A DNA stretch of 64,000 nt, from positions 35,001 to 99,000 of the forward strand of contig NC_090164.1 in the NCBI RefSeq assembly GCF_017916325.1, in the 5' to 3' direction. Origin of the DNA: Leishmania martiniquensis. Lineage: Eukaryota > Euglenozoa > Kinetoplastea > Trypanosomatida > Trypanosomatidae. Position 1 is the stretch's first letter. Every line of letters starts with the position of its first letter. The translations under genes were made by a program, and so were the position numbers. The notes below the pieces were generated by a model, which was given only the letters and a program-made list of their open reading frames with translations, ran no database searches and was not told the origin of the DNA. Shown here in pieces: positions 18,343 to 27,257 of this stretch.

Positions 18343-20022
18343 TCACACCACGGCAACCGACTGCTCGTCCTTGCGCTTGCGGATGGCCATTTGAATGAAC
18401 TGGAGGTGCTTCCCCTCTAGGTTGTAGTAGCGGTGCCACACTACAAGCATCGCCAGCGCCACCCCGCACGTCTGTAAACTCAGCACTGCAAGCACCGTCG
18501 AGGCCATGTTCGCCTTCGCCGTCCACCACAAGGTCCCTGCAGCAGCTGCTTTCTGTGGCACTAAAGTGCTCTGGGCTCTGTTACTGTCGCCACTGCTGGT
18601 GATGGTAGATGGGGCCAGCGCGCCGCCTTCAACCGCAGTCGTGAAGGCAAGCAGCAAGAGCGTGGTGATGCGGCTGAGCGACTCCATGGGTACTGCGACG
18701 ATGGAGCAGAGCCGCTTTGTCCACGCCGCCATCTGAATGGCGCGGCCGAAAAGAATCGCGTCCTCCTCGACCACGTCTTCTTGCGCCAGGTCTAGTAGGT
18801 CATGCAAGCTGTCGAGCAGCAGACGTAGCAGCATGAGCAGCAACGCGCACAGCCAAACCGCGGCGACTGAACGGACCCCCGCGCTGTCCTCTACAGCGAC
18901 TGGCGCCACCACCACCACACCAACGGCTCCCCTAGAAAAGAATGCTGCTACCAGCGACGCGAGGCCCACCGCGCACACGCCGAGCAACACGAGGGATATC
19001 AGGCACTTCTTCCCTACCAAGCCAGCGCTTGCGACGTACGTGGGCGCAAGGAAAGACGGCGCCGCCGCGACTAAGGCCAGGATAACCGCTCGGGCTGCCG
19101 CTGACAGCAGGGGCGCAGAGCCCAGACAAAGGAGTAGATGAAAGAAGCTCACCATCACTGTGTGCGCGTAGCGGTGCAGCGCACGTACAACCAGAAGAGC
19201 CTTCATTGACCGTCGCTGCCATGTCTGCGGTACAAAGTCGTGAAAATCAGTCAGCGTACCGTCGCCGAGCCCCGAGACGGAACGCGAGCCGACGCAGCAG
19301 TCTTCGCGCGCCGTACTCGTTGCTTCCTCCCCGTGAAAACTGCACCGCCATCGTCGCAGAACACTAAATACACACACACACACGCCACACAGGATAAAAA
19401 GGCACCAGTGAAACCGGCGAAGGGGCCCTTTTCTGGGAGAGCAGCCATCGTAGAGGAGAGTGGCGATTAGTACCACCACCGAAGCGCCACCCGATGCCGC
19501 ACGCGACACGAGCTGCACCGACTCTTCCTCTTTAGGCTGCTGCGCCGCGACTCCGCGCATCACGTTCTGAGCGAAGGCGCTGCAGCGCTCAGAAAGGGCA
19601 CCGACGGCTGCCATTGCCAATGTGAAGGACACGGCCGATGGCACGAAGGGGAGTCGCAGCGCCAACCAAGAGGCGCCGAACACAAACGCAAGACTGTGCT
19701 CATTCCACGCGACCCGCTGCGGACGCCACAGGGGCGCGACGAGCGACGAGAAGGCAACGGCGCCAGACCGATGAAGAACACTGCACACCGCGTACATCAG
19801 CTGGGCTGCAACAAGCATTCCAAGGCCTAGTTTGGAGAAGTGCAAGCGCCCTCCATCGATGTCGGTGGGGCTCACCGCGTTAGCCTTGGGCATGTCCTCG
19901 ACAATCAAGAAGTCGTTCGTGTAGTACTCCACGAAGAGAGCTGCAAAGACGACGTGCAGCGACTGCACAGCGAAGCTGTATGTCCCGAGCCGCAGGAGGC
20001 CTCGCCGCGTGCCAGCCACCAT
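18343..20022 (-). CDS. Multi-pass membrane protein, possibly MFS-like
   Basis: 559 residues from the ATG at 20022. There are roughly ten or more hydrophobic stretches, for example SFAVQSLHVVFAALFVEYY near the N-terminus, LGMLVAAQLMYAVCSVL, a Cys-rich segment (CLFILCGVCVCVFSVL), and several around residues 310-420. The C-terminus is cytosolic-looking and basic (AIRKRKDEQ). The opening segments vaguely recall TMEM180/MFSD13-type transporters, but I see no transporter signature, so substrate and direction are unknown. The frame is open to 20706, but that extension is Ser/Pro-rich, reads through pyrimidine tracts and has several in-frame ATGs. A good splice AG at 20123-20122 lies 100 bases upstream of the ATG chosen. 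Confidence 0.75.
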   Translation of the reverse strand: MVAGTRRGLLRLGTYSFAVQSLHVVFAALFVEYYTNDFLIVEDMPKANAVSPTDIDGGRLHFSKLGLGMLVAAQLMYAVCSVLHRSGAVAFSSLVAPLWRPQRVAWNEHSLAFVFGASWLALRLPFVPSAVSFTLAMAAVGALSERCSAFAQNVMRGVAAQQPKEEESVQLVSRAASGGASVVVLIATLLYDGCSPRKGPLRRFHWCLFILCGVCVCVFSVLRRWRCSFHGEEATSTAREDCCVGSRSVSGLGDGTLTDFHDFVPQTWQRRSMKALLVVRALHRYAHTVMVSFFHLLLCLGSAPLLSAAARAVILALVAAAPSFLAPTYVASAGLVGKKCLISLVLLGVCAVGLASLVAAFFSRGAVGVVVVAPVAVEDSAGVRSVAAVWLCALLLMLLRLLLDSLHDLLDLAQEDVVEEDAILFGRAIQMAAWTKRLCSIVAVPMESLSRITTLLLLAFTTAVEGGALAPSTITSSGDSNRAQSTLVPQKAAAAGTLWWTAKANMASTVLAVLSLQTCGVALAMLVVWHRYYNLEGKHLQFIQMAIRKRKDEQSVAVV

Positions 20023-20121
20023 TTTAAACAGGGGACGAGGAAGAAAGAATAGCGAGAGGAAAGCTTTGTAGGGCAAAGATCGACTTGTCTGTGCGACTAT
20101 CGGCGTCCTAATCCGCCGCTG

Positions 20122-20150
20122 CTGAGGGAGGGATAGATGGGCGCGAGAAG
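20122..20150 (-). promoter_or_regulatory. Candidate spliced-leader acceptor for the membrane-protein gene
   Basis: The minus strand reads CTTCTCGCGCCCATCTATCC then CCTCAG, with the AG at 20123-20122. This gives a 5' leader of about 100 bases, typical for these organisms. Confidence 0.4.
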
Positions 20151-21529
20151 TTGATGCCCTCCACCTTGGAGGGCAGAATGCTGCACTTCCGTTCGAGTGT
20201 GTCCGCGTCTTCCTCTCGCTCCGTGCCGCATAGCTTGGCAAAAACTCCTTGGTGCACTGTCGCAGAGGAAGACCAAAGCGAGAAAGGCTCGACGCAAGAA
20301 ATGTGGGTGATGTGGGAGAGAGAGAGCACAGAAAACGAAGTCCAAGAGAGTAGCGAAGTGAGGAGACGCGTGCGCGCACACGCACCCGGCATATGGAATA
20401 AGCGATTGGGCCGACCTCCGTACAGCCCGCGAGAGAAGCCCCTACACGGGCACGGGCAGCGAAGGATGAAAGCAATACGCACCTGCAAACATGCGCCGGC
20501 CCACGGGACACCTGTGGGCACTGCCGGCAAAATGGGGGGGGCGCCAAAGAGAAAAAAGAAAGAACGGACGCCCCAAAGCACGAGGGCAGGACGAAGAGCT
20601 GCAGGAACACATGTTGGGGAGGTAAGGAGGAGAGCATGGCAAGAAATGCCTGGTACAGTGAGAGAACACACTCGCGCGCATGCTGCTTGACCTCAAGAGA
20701 GCGCAACTCCTTCCCTCACTCGCCGGCAGATAAAAAAAGAGGGACGACAAGAAAGCTACAAGAATACTTGTTGAGCGGCAAGCCAATGCGGGCCGAATGC
20801 ATATAGCACGCCTCGCCTTTCTTCCCTTTTCCTGTCGGGTTTCCGCTCTCATTGCGTTCGATGAATATGCGCTCATCATAGCGCCCGCACGACAGGCAAC
20901 GGCACCCGAGACCCAGAAACCCAGAAGGAAGAGTAAGACGTGCGAGCAGCGAGAGCGATTGGGCACGCCGCTGCAGCCGCGGCTGCACTTGCCGCTCGGA
21001 TCCTGCATGAGCATACGTCTTTCCAGCGAGAGGGAGGAGAGAGAGAAGTCAGAGGAAAAGAAAAACGAATGGTGACAAACGGCGCCCTCCCCGCCGTCGC
21101 ACTCACTCGTGTGCACGTCTGCTGCCCGCTGTTCGCTCCTCTCTCTGTCCCTGTCTGTCTGTCTCCCCTCACCCCTTTCCCCTTCTTCTCAGCGAATCAC
21201 GTAGGCGGCTGGGGACAAGAAGAAACACGCGTTCGTTCTCCCCGCCTCCCCTGCGTCATCGTCCAATGACCCTCTCCTGTGTGCGCAAGACGTTCTACCT
21301 ATCCGCGCTCCGCTTGACGCGCCTTCTCCTCTGCACCGCCGCAGCCTCGAGTCCCATCATCGCCGGTACCCCCCTGCGCTCTAAGCCCAAGCGCCGCGTC
21401 CGTATCGCACTTGCGCTGGTGCAGAACGCGGAGTCTGACGTAGAGCGCTCCCTCGCGTGCACTTTCCCCCTTCTCCTCCCGCCCCCCCCCCACTCCACAC
21501 ACGCACACACACAGACAGCTCTGTGAGAG

Positions 21530-22800
21530 CGAGTCTACTGAGGTTAGCAGATCGCTGATGCGGAAAGACGCTGAAGGGCTGCCCCTCCTCCTGGCCAAAG
21601 GATTCGCTCGCCTCTTTGAGCAACCCGCTTCAGAGGCAGTGCCTCGCTGCCGATGCCTCCTCGAGCCGCAGAGCCTCCTGGGGAGGCCGTGCCCCCGCAG
21701 GACCTCGCCTTCCGTCAACGGATCGGCGACTGTGGAGGGCAAGTTGATGGAAGTTCGTCCGAGTGTGTCTCCCCTGTCAGGCCCTGGAGAAGGGCTGAGG
21801 CACCGTCCGGGATGAACCTGCCTTCTGAAGCTAGACGCCAAAGGGTTGAGGCCTCTGCAAGGGGGGGACTCGGCCTCTCCCTGTTGGTCAGACCCATGGG
21901 GTCCGCTGCCGGCACTTTGGCTCTGCATCATCACGCCACGTACGCTGAGGCCCCTGATGTCTACCCCCGCAGTCTGGCCAGCAAAGGAGTTCACCAGCGG
22001 CAGAAACGGGTGTACTCACGGGCTACCTCTCTTAGTGCATGGCGGCGAATTCGAAGCCTCGCTGCACGCTAGTTGGTGTCATCCGCCTCCCCGCTGTTGA
22101 CGGACGCAGCGATCGCGTAAGGCTGATATGCGTCGTCGGACCTGCATCCAACGGCAGGCTTACCAGCGCACTGTGCATCACTGCGTGCATGGGCACGACG
22201 AGTAACGTCCTCCAGTTCCGCCCCCTCGGCCTTACCGGTCGATCCATTGCACCGCTGTTGCGGCCACGTCCAGAGCCGCTGGGCCGATGCGCCACCACTT
22301 GGCAAGTCCCCGAGTGCCTCAATAGACTGATTTTGGATACGCGCCGAGGCCGTGTCCCAGAGGATAGACACAAGCCACCGATGCGCAAAGGCGGCGTCCC
22401 AAATTTTGAACTGAAGGGTCACGCGCATGTGTGCGTGACTTGAGTTGTTCAAGTTCGTTGAGAAGAGCTGACGCGGTCCCGGCATCCCTGCGATGGGGGT
22501 CGAACGGTCCCCTGCCAAGCGAGGCTGGCGAGCTGCGGGCGTTGCCGCGCTGCTGCTCACGTACTCCCAAACGTGCTCCAGGCTTGATCAGGTCCTGCAT
22601 TCACTGGCACCGCTTCCACTGGTGCGCGCGCATGCGTCCCATGGCGGCCAGGTGTGTTGCGGCTTCACCGTCATGCCTCCTTTGACTGCCTCGACGCTGA
22701 GAGGACCCCTGCCCAGGGGCCTCTTCCCTCTTCGGTCCCAAGTCCTTCTACGGTGTTCGTGTCTTCTTGCGGCCCCCTCTGCATTCCTCCTCCTCTCTTG
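21530..22800 (-). mobile_element. Possible degenerate mobile element or decayed gene
   Basis: This block lacks the simple repeats of ordinary spacers. On the minus strand it reads as protein-like fragments in several frames interrupted by stops and shifts, for example 22560-22069 and 22388-22032. One fragment has MTPTSVQRGFEFAAMH, which faintly recalls the Ser-x-x-Arg-Gly region of tyrosine recombinases as in DIRS/TATE elements. Decayed non-LTR elements (DIREs) are a second option. A GC-rich hairpin lies at 22699-22725. No family motif is clear enough to assign; this is a suspicion only. Confidence 0.25.
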
Positions 22801-23351
22801 CCCTCCCAACAGAGGAGGAATGCAGGGCGGTGCTTGCATGTCACCTGTCGTCGACTCTGCTTGTATGTGTGTGTGTGGCACGCTTAAGAGAGGCGGCGAG
22901 GCACGAGAGAAGCAGTACGAGAGATGACGTGGGAAGAGACGACTGAGCATGACCAAAGAGAGCGGTGCAGTCAACCGATAGGGGATGTCGAGGGGAGGGG
23001 GGGTCTGGCGACAAACACACCAGCCCACGAAGAAAAAAGGGCGTTTCTTCTGGATGCTGCTGCCTGTCGGGGATCGTGGCCAACCAAAGAGGCGTCACGC
23101 AGAGGGTCGGAAGTGAGAGGAAAGGGTACACCCTTTCTTGATGGTGCGGAATCGTCACCGTTTATAGTCGCTCGCCCCACCCACCCCCGCGCTCTTCCCT
23201 TTGCGAAGGCTTGTACTCCCCCCCTCCCCCTCCTCTCTCACTTCCAGAGAAGAGGTACTGGTATGAGCCCTTAACGGAGGCAAAAACTGCCAGGCCGCGC
23301 CATCAGCGCACGGTCCGTTCGCCCAAAACGAGAACGTTCCGTGCGAGTCAT

Positions 23352-23765
23352 CTACTCGTCGTCATCGTCCGCGACTTCGTGCGTCAGCGCCTTTTTGAAC
23401 ATGGCGCCCTCGTCCGCATACACGGCCTTACGCATCTTGCGGAATTCCTTTTGGTGCTGCTGCTGCGCCAATTCGCCAGTCACGGTGCCTTCCGCCAGCA
23501 TTGGTCGCCCCGTCTTCGTTGTTGGGGCTTTCGGTCGATCAGAAAAATCGCCGACGACCTGCTCCTTGATCTCCTTCACCTTCGCGTTCACGACTGGATC
23601 CCACTTAAGCGAGGCCTCGCCCTCGGAATCAGAGCAGTCGCCATCAGCGTACACGTACGGCGTCTTGGGCTCTGTGATGTGTATCGTCACAGGGTGCTGG
23701 CGTTGGTACTCGGCATTCGCCTCCAGGTTCTTCTCATCCCACTCGACGTGCTTCAAGCGAGACAT
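23352..23765 (-). CDS. Protein phosphatase inhibitor 2 (IPP-2/PPP1R2) homologue
   Basis: 137 residues, short and acidic, probably disordered alone. Inhibitor-2 proteins bind and restrain the catalytic subunit of protein phosphatase 1. Hallmarks are near the N-terminus VEWDEKNLEANAE, then ITEPKTPYVY (residues 30-39, with the EPKTPY core whose Thr is the GSK3 site in animal inhibitor-2), an acidic DCSDSEGE stretch, and in the C-terminal third EFRKMRKAVYADEG, matching the family's EF..RK.HY.E motif. The C-terminus ends in four Asp and a Glu. The start is the ATG at 23765; the longer open frame to 24095 is hydrophobic leader-type sequence from the pyrimidine-rich flank. Confidence 0.85.
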   Translation of the reverse strand: MSRLKHVEWDEKNLEANAEYQRQHPVTIHITEPKTPYVYADGDCSDSEGEASLKWDPVVNAKVKEIKEQVVGDFSDRPKAPTTKTGRPMLAEGTVTGELAQQQHQKEFRKMRKAVYADEGAMFKKALTHEVADDDDE

Positions 23766-24485
23766 GGATAAGAGCACGAAGAGCTTTTTCTGTTTATGGG
23801 CGCTGTATGAGCGAGTGAGGGCGAAGGCTGAGTGCGCCACGAAGCGAAAGGGCGCCTCGCAGCGATGAAACGACGTTGGACGAGTGAAATGGATAGGAGG
23901 AGTGTCAGTGGGAGGCAAAAACGTTCGACACACCAGCATGGAGGTGCGAGCAATCTTTCGGCCGAGTGTAGATGGCACAGACACACACACACACATACAC
24001 ACAGAGAGAGCGCGCGCATGCGAAGGGGATAAGGAGAGGGGGCAGAAGGATGCAGCTGTAGCGGATAGCGCCCATAAAAAAGGGGAGTGGTGCACTCAGA
24101 CATGTCAAATATAGACGCCAATGCACTCAGCAAAGTGACCTGGCGGGCCGGTGGGCAGAGAAAGAATGGCCCCGCACGATCGCACAGACTACTAGCTGAG
24201 GGAAGCGAATCGCCAAAATGACTGCGGCCCACACCCTGGCAGGTGCACGTGTGGAGATGGGCGAGTCATGGATGCTGAGGTGCCCTCCTCAGCCTTGTCC
24301 CACCTCCGACCTTGCCACTCGCTCTCTCGCTCGGTTCGACCGCTGTTGGCATCATACTGCCGAACAATATCCGCCTTCAAGCACAGCAACAACAGGGTGC
24401 AGACGAAGCGGTCACCACCTCCACTGCACATAAACACACACCACATAACACACAAGCAGGCGTTTCACAAGCGCTCCGCCTACCT
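23766..24485. other. Spacer between RanBP2/RRM gene and inhibitor-2 gene
   Basis: No gene seen. It contains an (AC)n run at about 23976-24003 followed by GA-rich sequence. Confidence 0.7.
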
Positions 24486-26093
24486 CTAGCGAGCCTGCTT
24501 GAACTGCATACGGGCCACCTGCAGCAGCGCCGGTGGCAGAAGCCGCTCGCACACCGGCATGGGCACACGAGGCAGCTCGATAGAACGCGGCACTTTACTG
24601 AGGCTGGTGTACTGAAGCGGGACCGGAAAGCCGTCCCACAATAGCATTTCCGCGGGCACCTTCGATGGTGTCAGAGGGAAGTCTCCCCCACCTTTCCGTA
24701 GCGAAGGTGGAAGACTAGCCGTGCCGCCAGTGCCTCCACTGGTACCGTCTCTCCCGTGAACTGCGACCGGGCCAGCCGCCTGCACCGTCGCTCCAGCCAC
24801 CGTCGTCACTTTAGCCCCGGCGGTGCCTTCAACTCTTTTCATGGCGCTCTTCCGCTCCGCCAGCCGCTTCTTCAGGCCGTCCAGCGCGTGTGACGTTTTA
24901 CTGCTCTCCTTCGCACCAGCAGGTGTGGAAGGCAAGGAGGCGGAGGAGACCTCAGTAGAGAGAGGGGCCGTGACGTCTGCTGCTATACCAGACTTCACCG
25001 GGGGCATAGCTTCCATGCTGTCCTTCTTGCCCGTAGGCTCTATTGGGGCAGCCATCCTGAGCAACGCCTTTTTCACTTCGGCGTCATAGTAGCGCTTCTG
25101 CTCCTCGGAGAGGTGGTCCCAGTGGGTCGACATGGTGCTGAGAAACGCCTTCTGCTTCTCGGCAGATGGAAAGGCCGGCGGCTGGCGCCACGTGTGCGGC
25201 CACAGGAACCGAGGAACCCCCGCTTTCTCCAGCGCTGCCTCCTGCCTCTCCGCTGCAGCCTGCGCCGTCGCCCGTGCCAGCTGCTCCTCCGCCTCTTTGC
25301 GCTCGTGGAGGGGATGTGGGCCCAAGGAGAAACTCAGCCGCGTGCGCACGCCGGCACCGTCTTCGCCGTCCCCGTCGCGCAGGCGCAGCTCGCAGTGGCT
25401 CTGTACCAAGCACTTTGTCGCCTCCTCGACTGACGAGAACTGAATGTACATGATCCCCTTGGCTGTGTCGGTGCCAATGTAGTGTAAGGAGCAGTTTGGG
25501 GCCACCCGTCGCACAGCCTCCTCCACCATTGCCGCGGTGCAGCTAGCAGGCAGGTGCGTCAGCGACACCTCGTAGCCCGGCATCGCCAGGAGGCTTTCTG
25601 CGTAGTGACAGCCGCACCGGAAGCACGACGCCCGTTGCTTCGAGTTGATGTTGCTGCATACGCCGCACGGCCAGTCCTCATTCGGGGTGTCTGGGGCGCC
25701 GAGAACACTGTCGAACTGGCCATCATACGTTTCGGGTAGCACAGCGTCACCGAGCACCGCTGGAAGCATGGGCGCCGAGGAGGAGGAAGAGGGGTGGTAT
25801 GGCAGCGGGACCGAGCTACCAGGTGTAAAAGACAGATCGTCCCCCAGCACCGAGTCGCTGCGTGGCTGCTTGTGAGCTGCGTCCTCTGACGGCGACCAGC
25901 TGCGAAAACGACGGTGACCGCGGCGCGGGTGCTCGTCAGACGAGCTCGAGGAGGCGGATGACGTGTAGGAGTGTGACCTCGACAGCGTGCGGGATGCGTC
26001 GTAAGAGTAGGAGAGCGAGCTGAAACTGCTCTCTCTGTCGTCAAGCGAGAGCGAGGGCTTCCGGCCGCGTCGTGCACCGGCTGAGCCACGCAT
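24486..26093 (-). CDS. RanBP2-type zinc finger and RRM protein, RBM5/RBM10-like
   Basis: 535 residues. Residues 1-75 are Ser/Arg-rich. Residues 139-164 form a RanBP2 zinc finger: Trp141, Cys143, Cys146, Asn150, Cys157 and Cys160 in the W-x-C-x2-C-x3-N-x6-C-x2-C pattern, a module that binds GGU-type single-stranded RNA. Residues about 173-257 look like an RRM (YEVSLTHLP, then GIMYIQFSSVEEA). The order RS region, RanBP2 finger, RRM recalls RBM5/RBM10 splicing factors, but an OCRE domain and G-patch are not visible. A helical stretch WDHLSEEQKRYYDAEVKK follows. A role in pre-mRNA or trans-splicing is an inference. The ATG at 26093 is the first in the frame. Confidence 0.8.
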   Translation of the reverse strand: MRGSAGARRGRKPSLSLDDRESSFSSLSYSYDASRTLSRSHSYTSSASSSSSDEHPRRGHRRFRSWSPSEDAAHKQPRSDSVLGDDLSFTPGSSVPLPYHPSSSSSAPMLPAVLGDAVLPETYDGQFDSVLGAPDTPNEDWPCGVCSNINSKQRASCFRCGCHYAESLLAMPGYEVSLTHLPASCTAAMVEEAVRRVAPNCSLHYIGTDTAKGIMYIQFSSVEEATKCLVQSHCELRLRDGDGEDGAGVRTRLSFSLGPHPLHERKEAEEQLARATAQAAAERQEAALEKAGVPRFLWPHTWRQPPAFPSAEKQKAFLSTMSTHWDHLSEEQKRYYDAEVKKALLRMAAPIEPTGKKDSMEAMPPVKSGIAADVTAPLSTEVSSASLPSTPAGAKESSKTSHALDGLKKRLAERKSAMKRVEGTAGAKVTTVAGATVQAAGPVAVHGRDGTSGGTGGTASLPPSLRKGGGDFPLTPSKVPAEMLLWDGFPVPLQYTSLSKVPRSIELPRVPMPVCERLLPPALLQVARMQFKQAR

Positions 26094-27257
26094 GCCTTCA
26101 ACCGTTCAAGAAGAATGCGGGGGAGTACAAAAAAAAAGAGGAGGGGACCTTCACAGGCACGCACACACGCACGCACACAAAGTGCGCCCGCCTATAGTTC
26201 TCCTTCGCTCTTGTGTCGGGGGACGGCGCCGTCGAGGTGAACCACGTGGCCGCCAGTAAAGGTGCCGTCAGATGGCTGCGTGCGTAGGTGAGTCGGAATA
26301 CTGCGCCTCTTTAGGATTCGTCGCCGCGACACGTGCTAAGCCAAAGCGAAACGGTGAGCAGAGCGGCTGTGCGCACGGGCGAGACGGGGAGGGCAGCGCC
26401 CACGCGGCAGACGAACAGAGGGGAAGAGGGAAGATGAGTTCCAAACATGAAGAGCGCAACAGCCTGCAAGGCTGCCGTCAGTGTCCCCCATAGGCGCGCA
26501 TGCAAGCACAGACGACCTCTCATGAGCGCGTATCCCTCAGACACTGTTAGAGCGAAAGCAGAGGGAGCGTGACAAGCGCGAAGAAAAACAAAAAGTATGC
26601 GGCTGAAGGGGTTTCTGTTTGGTCGACAGGAGCGCACAACTTTGACCTCCGGCAAAGTTGTGCGCCAGGGAAGTCGCCACGCCGCGTCCGATGAAGACGC
26701 GCTTCCCGTAGGGCGGCGAGGCGAGGTGGAGAAGGGAGGAAAGGGGGAAGGGAGGCTGACAGCGAACAAGAAGAGAGTGAGGAGTGCATTGTGAAAAGGG
26801 TGAAGCATAGAAACGCTGGTGTGCCACAATCGTCTGACGGGCTCATAACTGCGCTCCCTCGATGCTGCTGCCATCATCACGTTGCTCCTTCCCTTCTTCG
26901 TGGCGTCGCCATGTGCATCTTCCGTTCACTGCTGCGCGCAATGTGCACGCTCACTCCTCCCCCCTTCACTCCCTTCTCGCTTCACCCCCGCGCCGCCCGC
27001 GGAAACAGTTGTTACACTGGCGCACGGGGGGGGGTTACGTAGGAGGTGGCAATGCGCCTCTCGGCCTCGGCAGAGGGCCCAAACAGGCGAGGGCGGGCGC
27101 TGCACAAGCCCGCTTGTGAACCCTGAGTAGCCTGCGAGATGGATAGCAAGTCAGCGCACCGGGCGAGAAGTGCTCGGCCAGAGCGCGGATATGCGAAAGG
27201 GGAGGGGGAGGGGAGGACGCGCATGATGCCCCTCGTGCAGCAATCGTGCGGGTGCCA
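26094..27257. other. Spacer between 1036-residue protein gene and RanBP2/RRM gene
   Basis: No gene seen. It holds a pyrimidine-rich minus-strand tract at about 26125-26150 with A9 in the plus strand, likely serving the RanBP2/RRM mRNA, and a perfect 13-bp inverted repeat at 26632-26665. Confidence 0.65.
26632..26665. repeat. Perfect 13-bp inverted repeat (hairpin, 8-base loop)
   Basis: Arms at 26632-26644 and 26653-26665 are exact reverse complements (arm gcgcacaactttg), with loop acctccgg. It lies about 590 bases past the stop of the 1036-residue protein gene, so probably in its 3' UTR or the intercistronic RNA. Confidence 0.9.

Larger units (their letters stand above)
20023..23351. other. 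Long 3.3 kb spacer
   Basis: No intact gene. The outer parts (20.0-21.5 and 22.8-23.35 kb) are simple-sequence rich like the other spacers. The central part, about 21,530-22,800, is a complex GC-rich sequence of different character and is listed separately as a possible degenerate element. Confidence 0.6.

Noticed and set aside
18343..20706. 787-codon reading of the membrane-protein gene
   Set aside because: The first 228 codons are pyrimidine-tract flank; a good splice AG and ATG support the start at 20022.
21299..21994. 231-codon minus-strand ORF
   Set aside because: Runs through simple CA/GA sequence at one end and has no family; kept only as part of the possible relic block.
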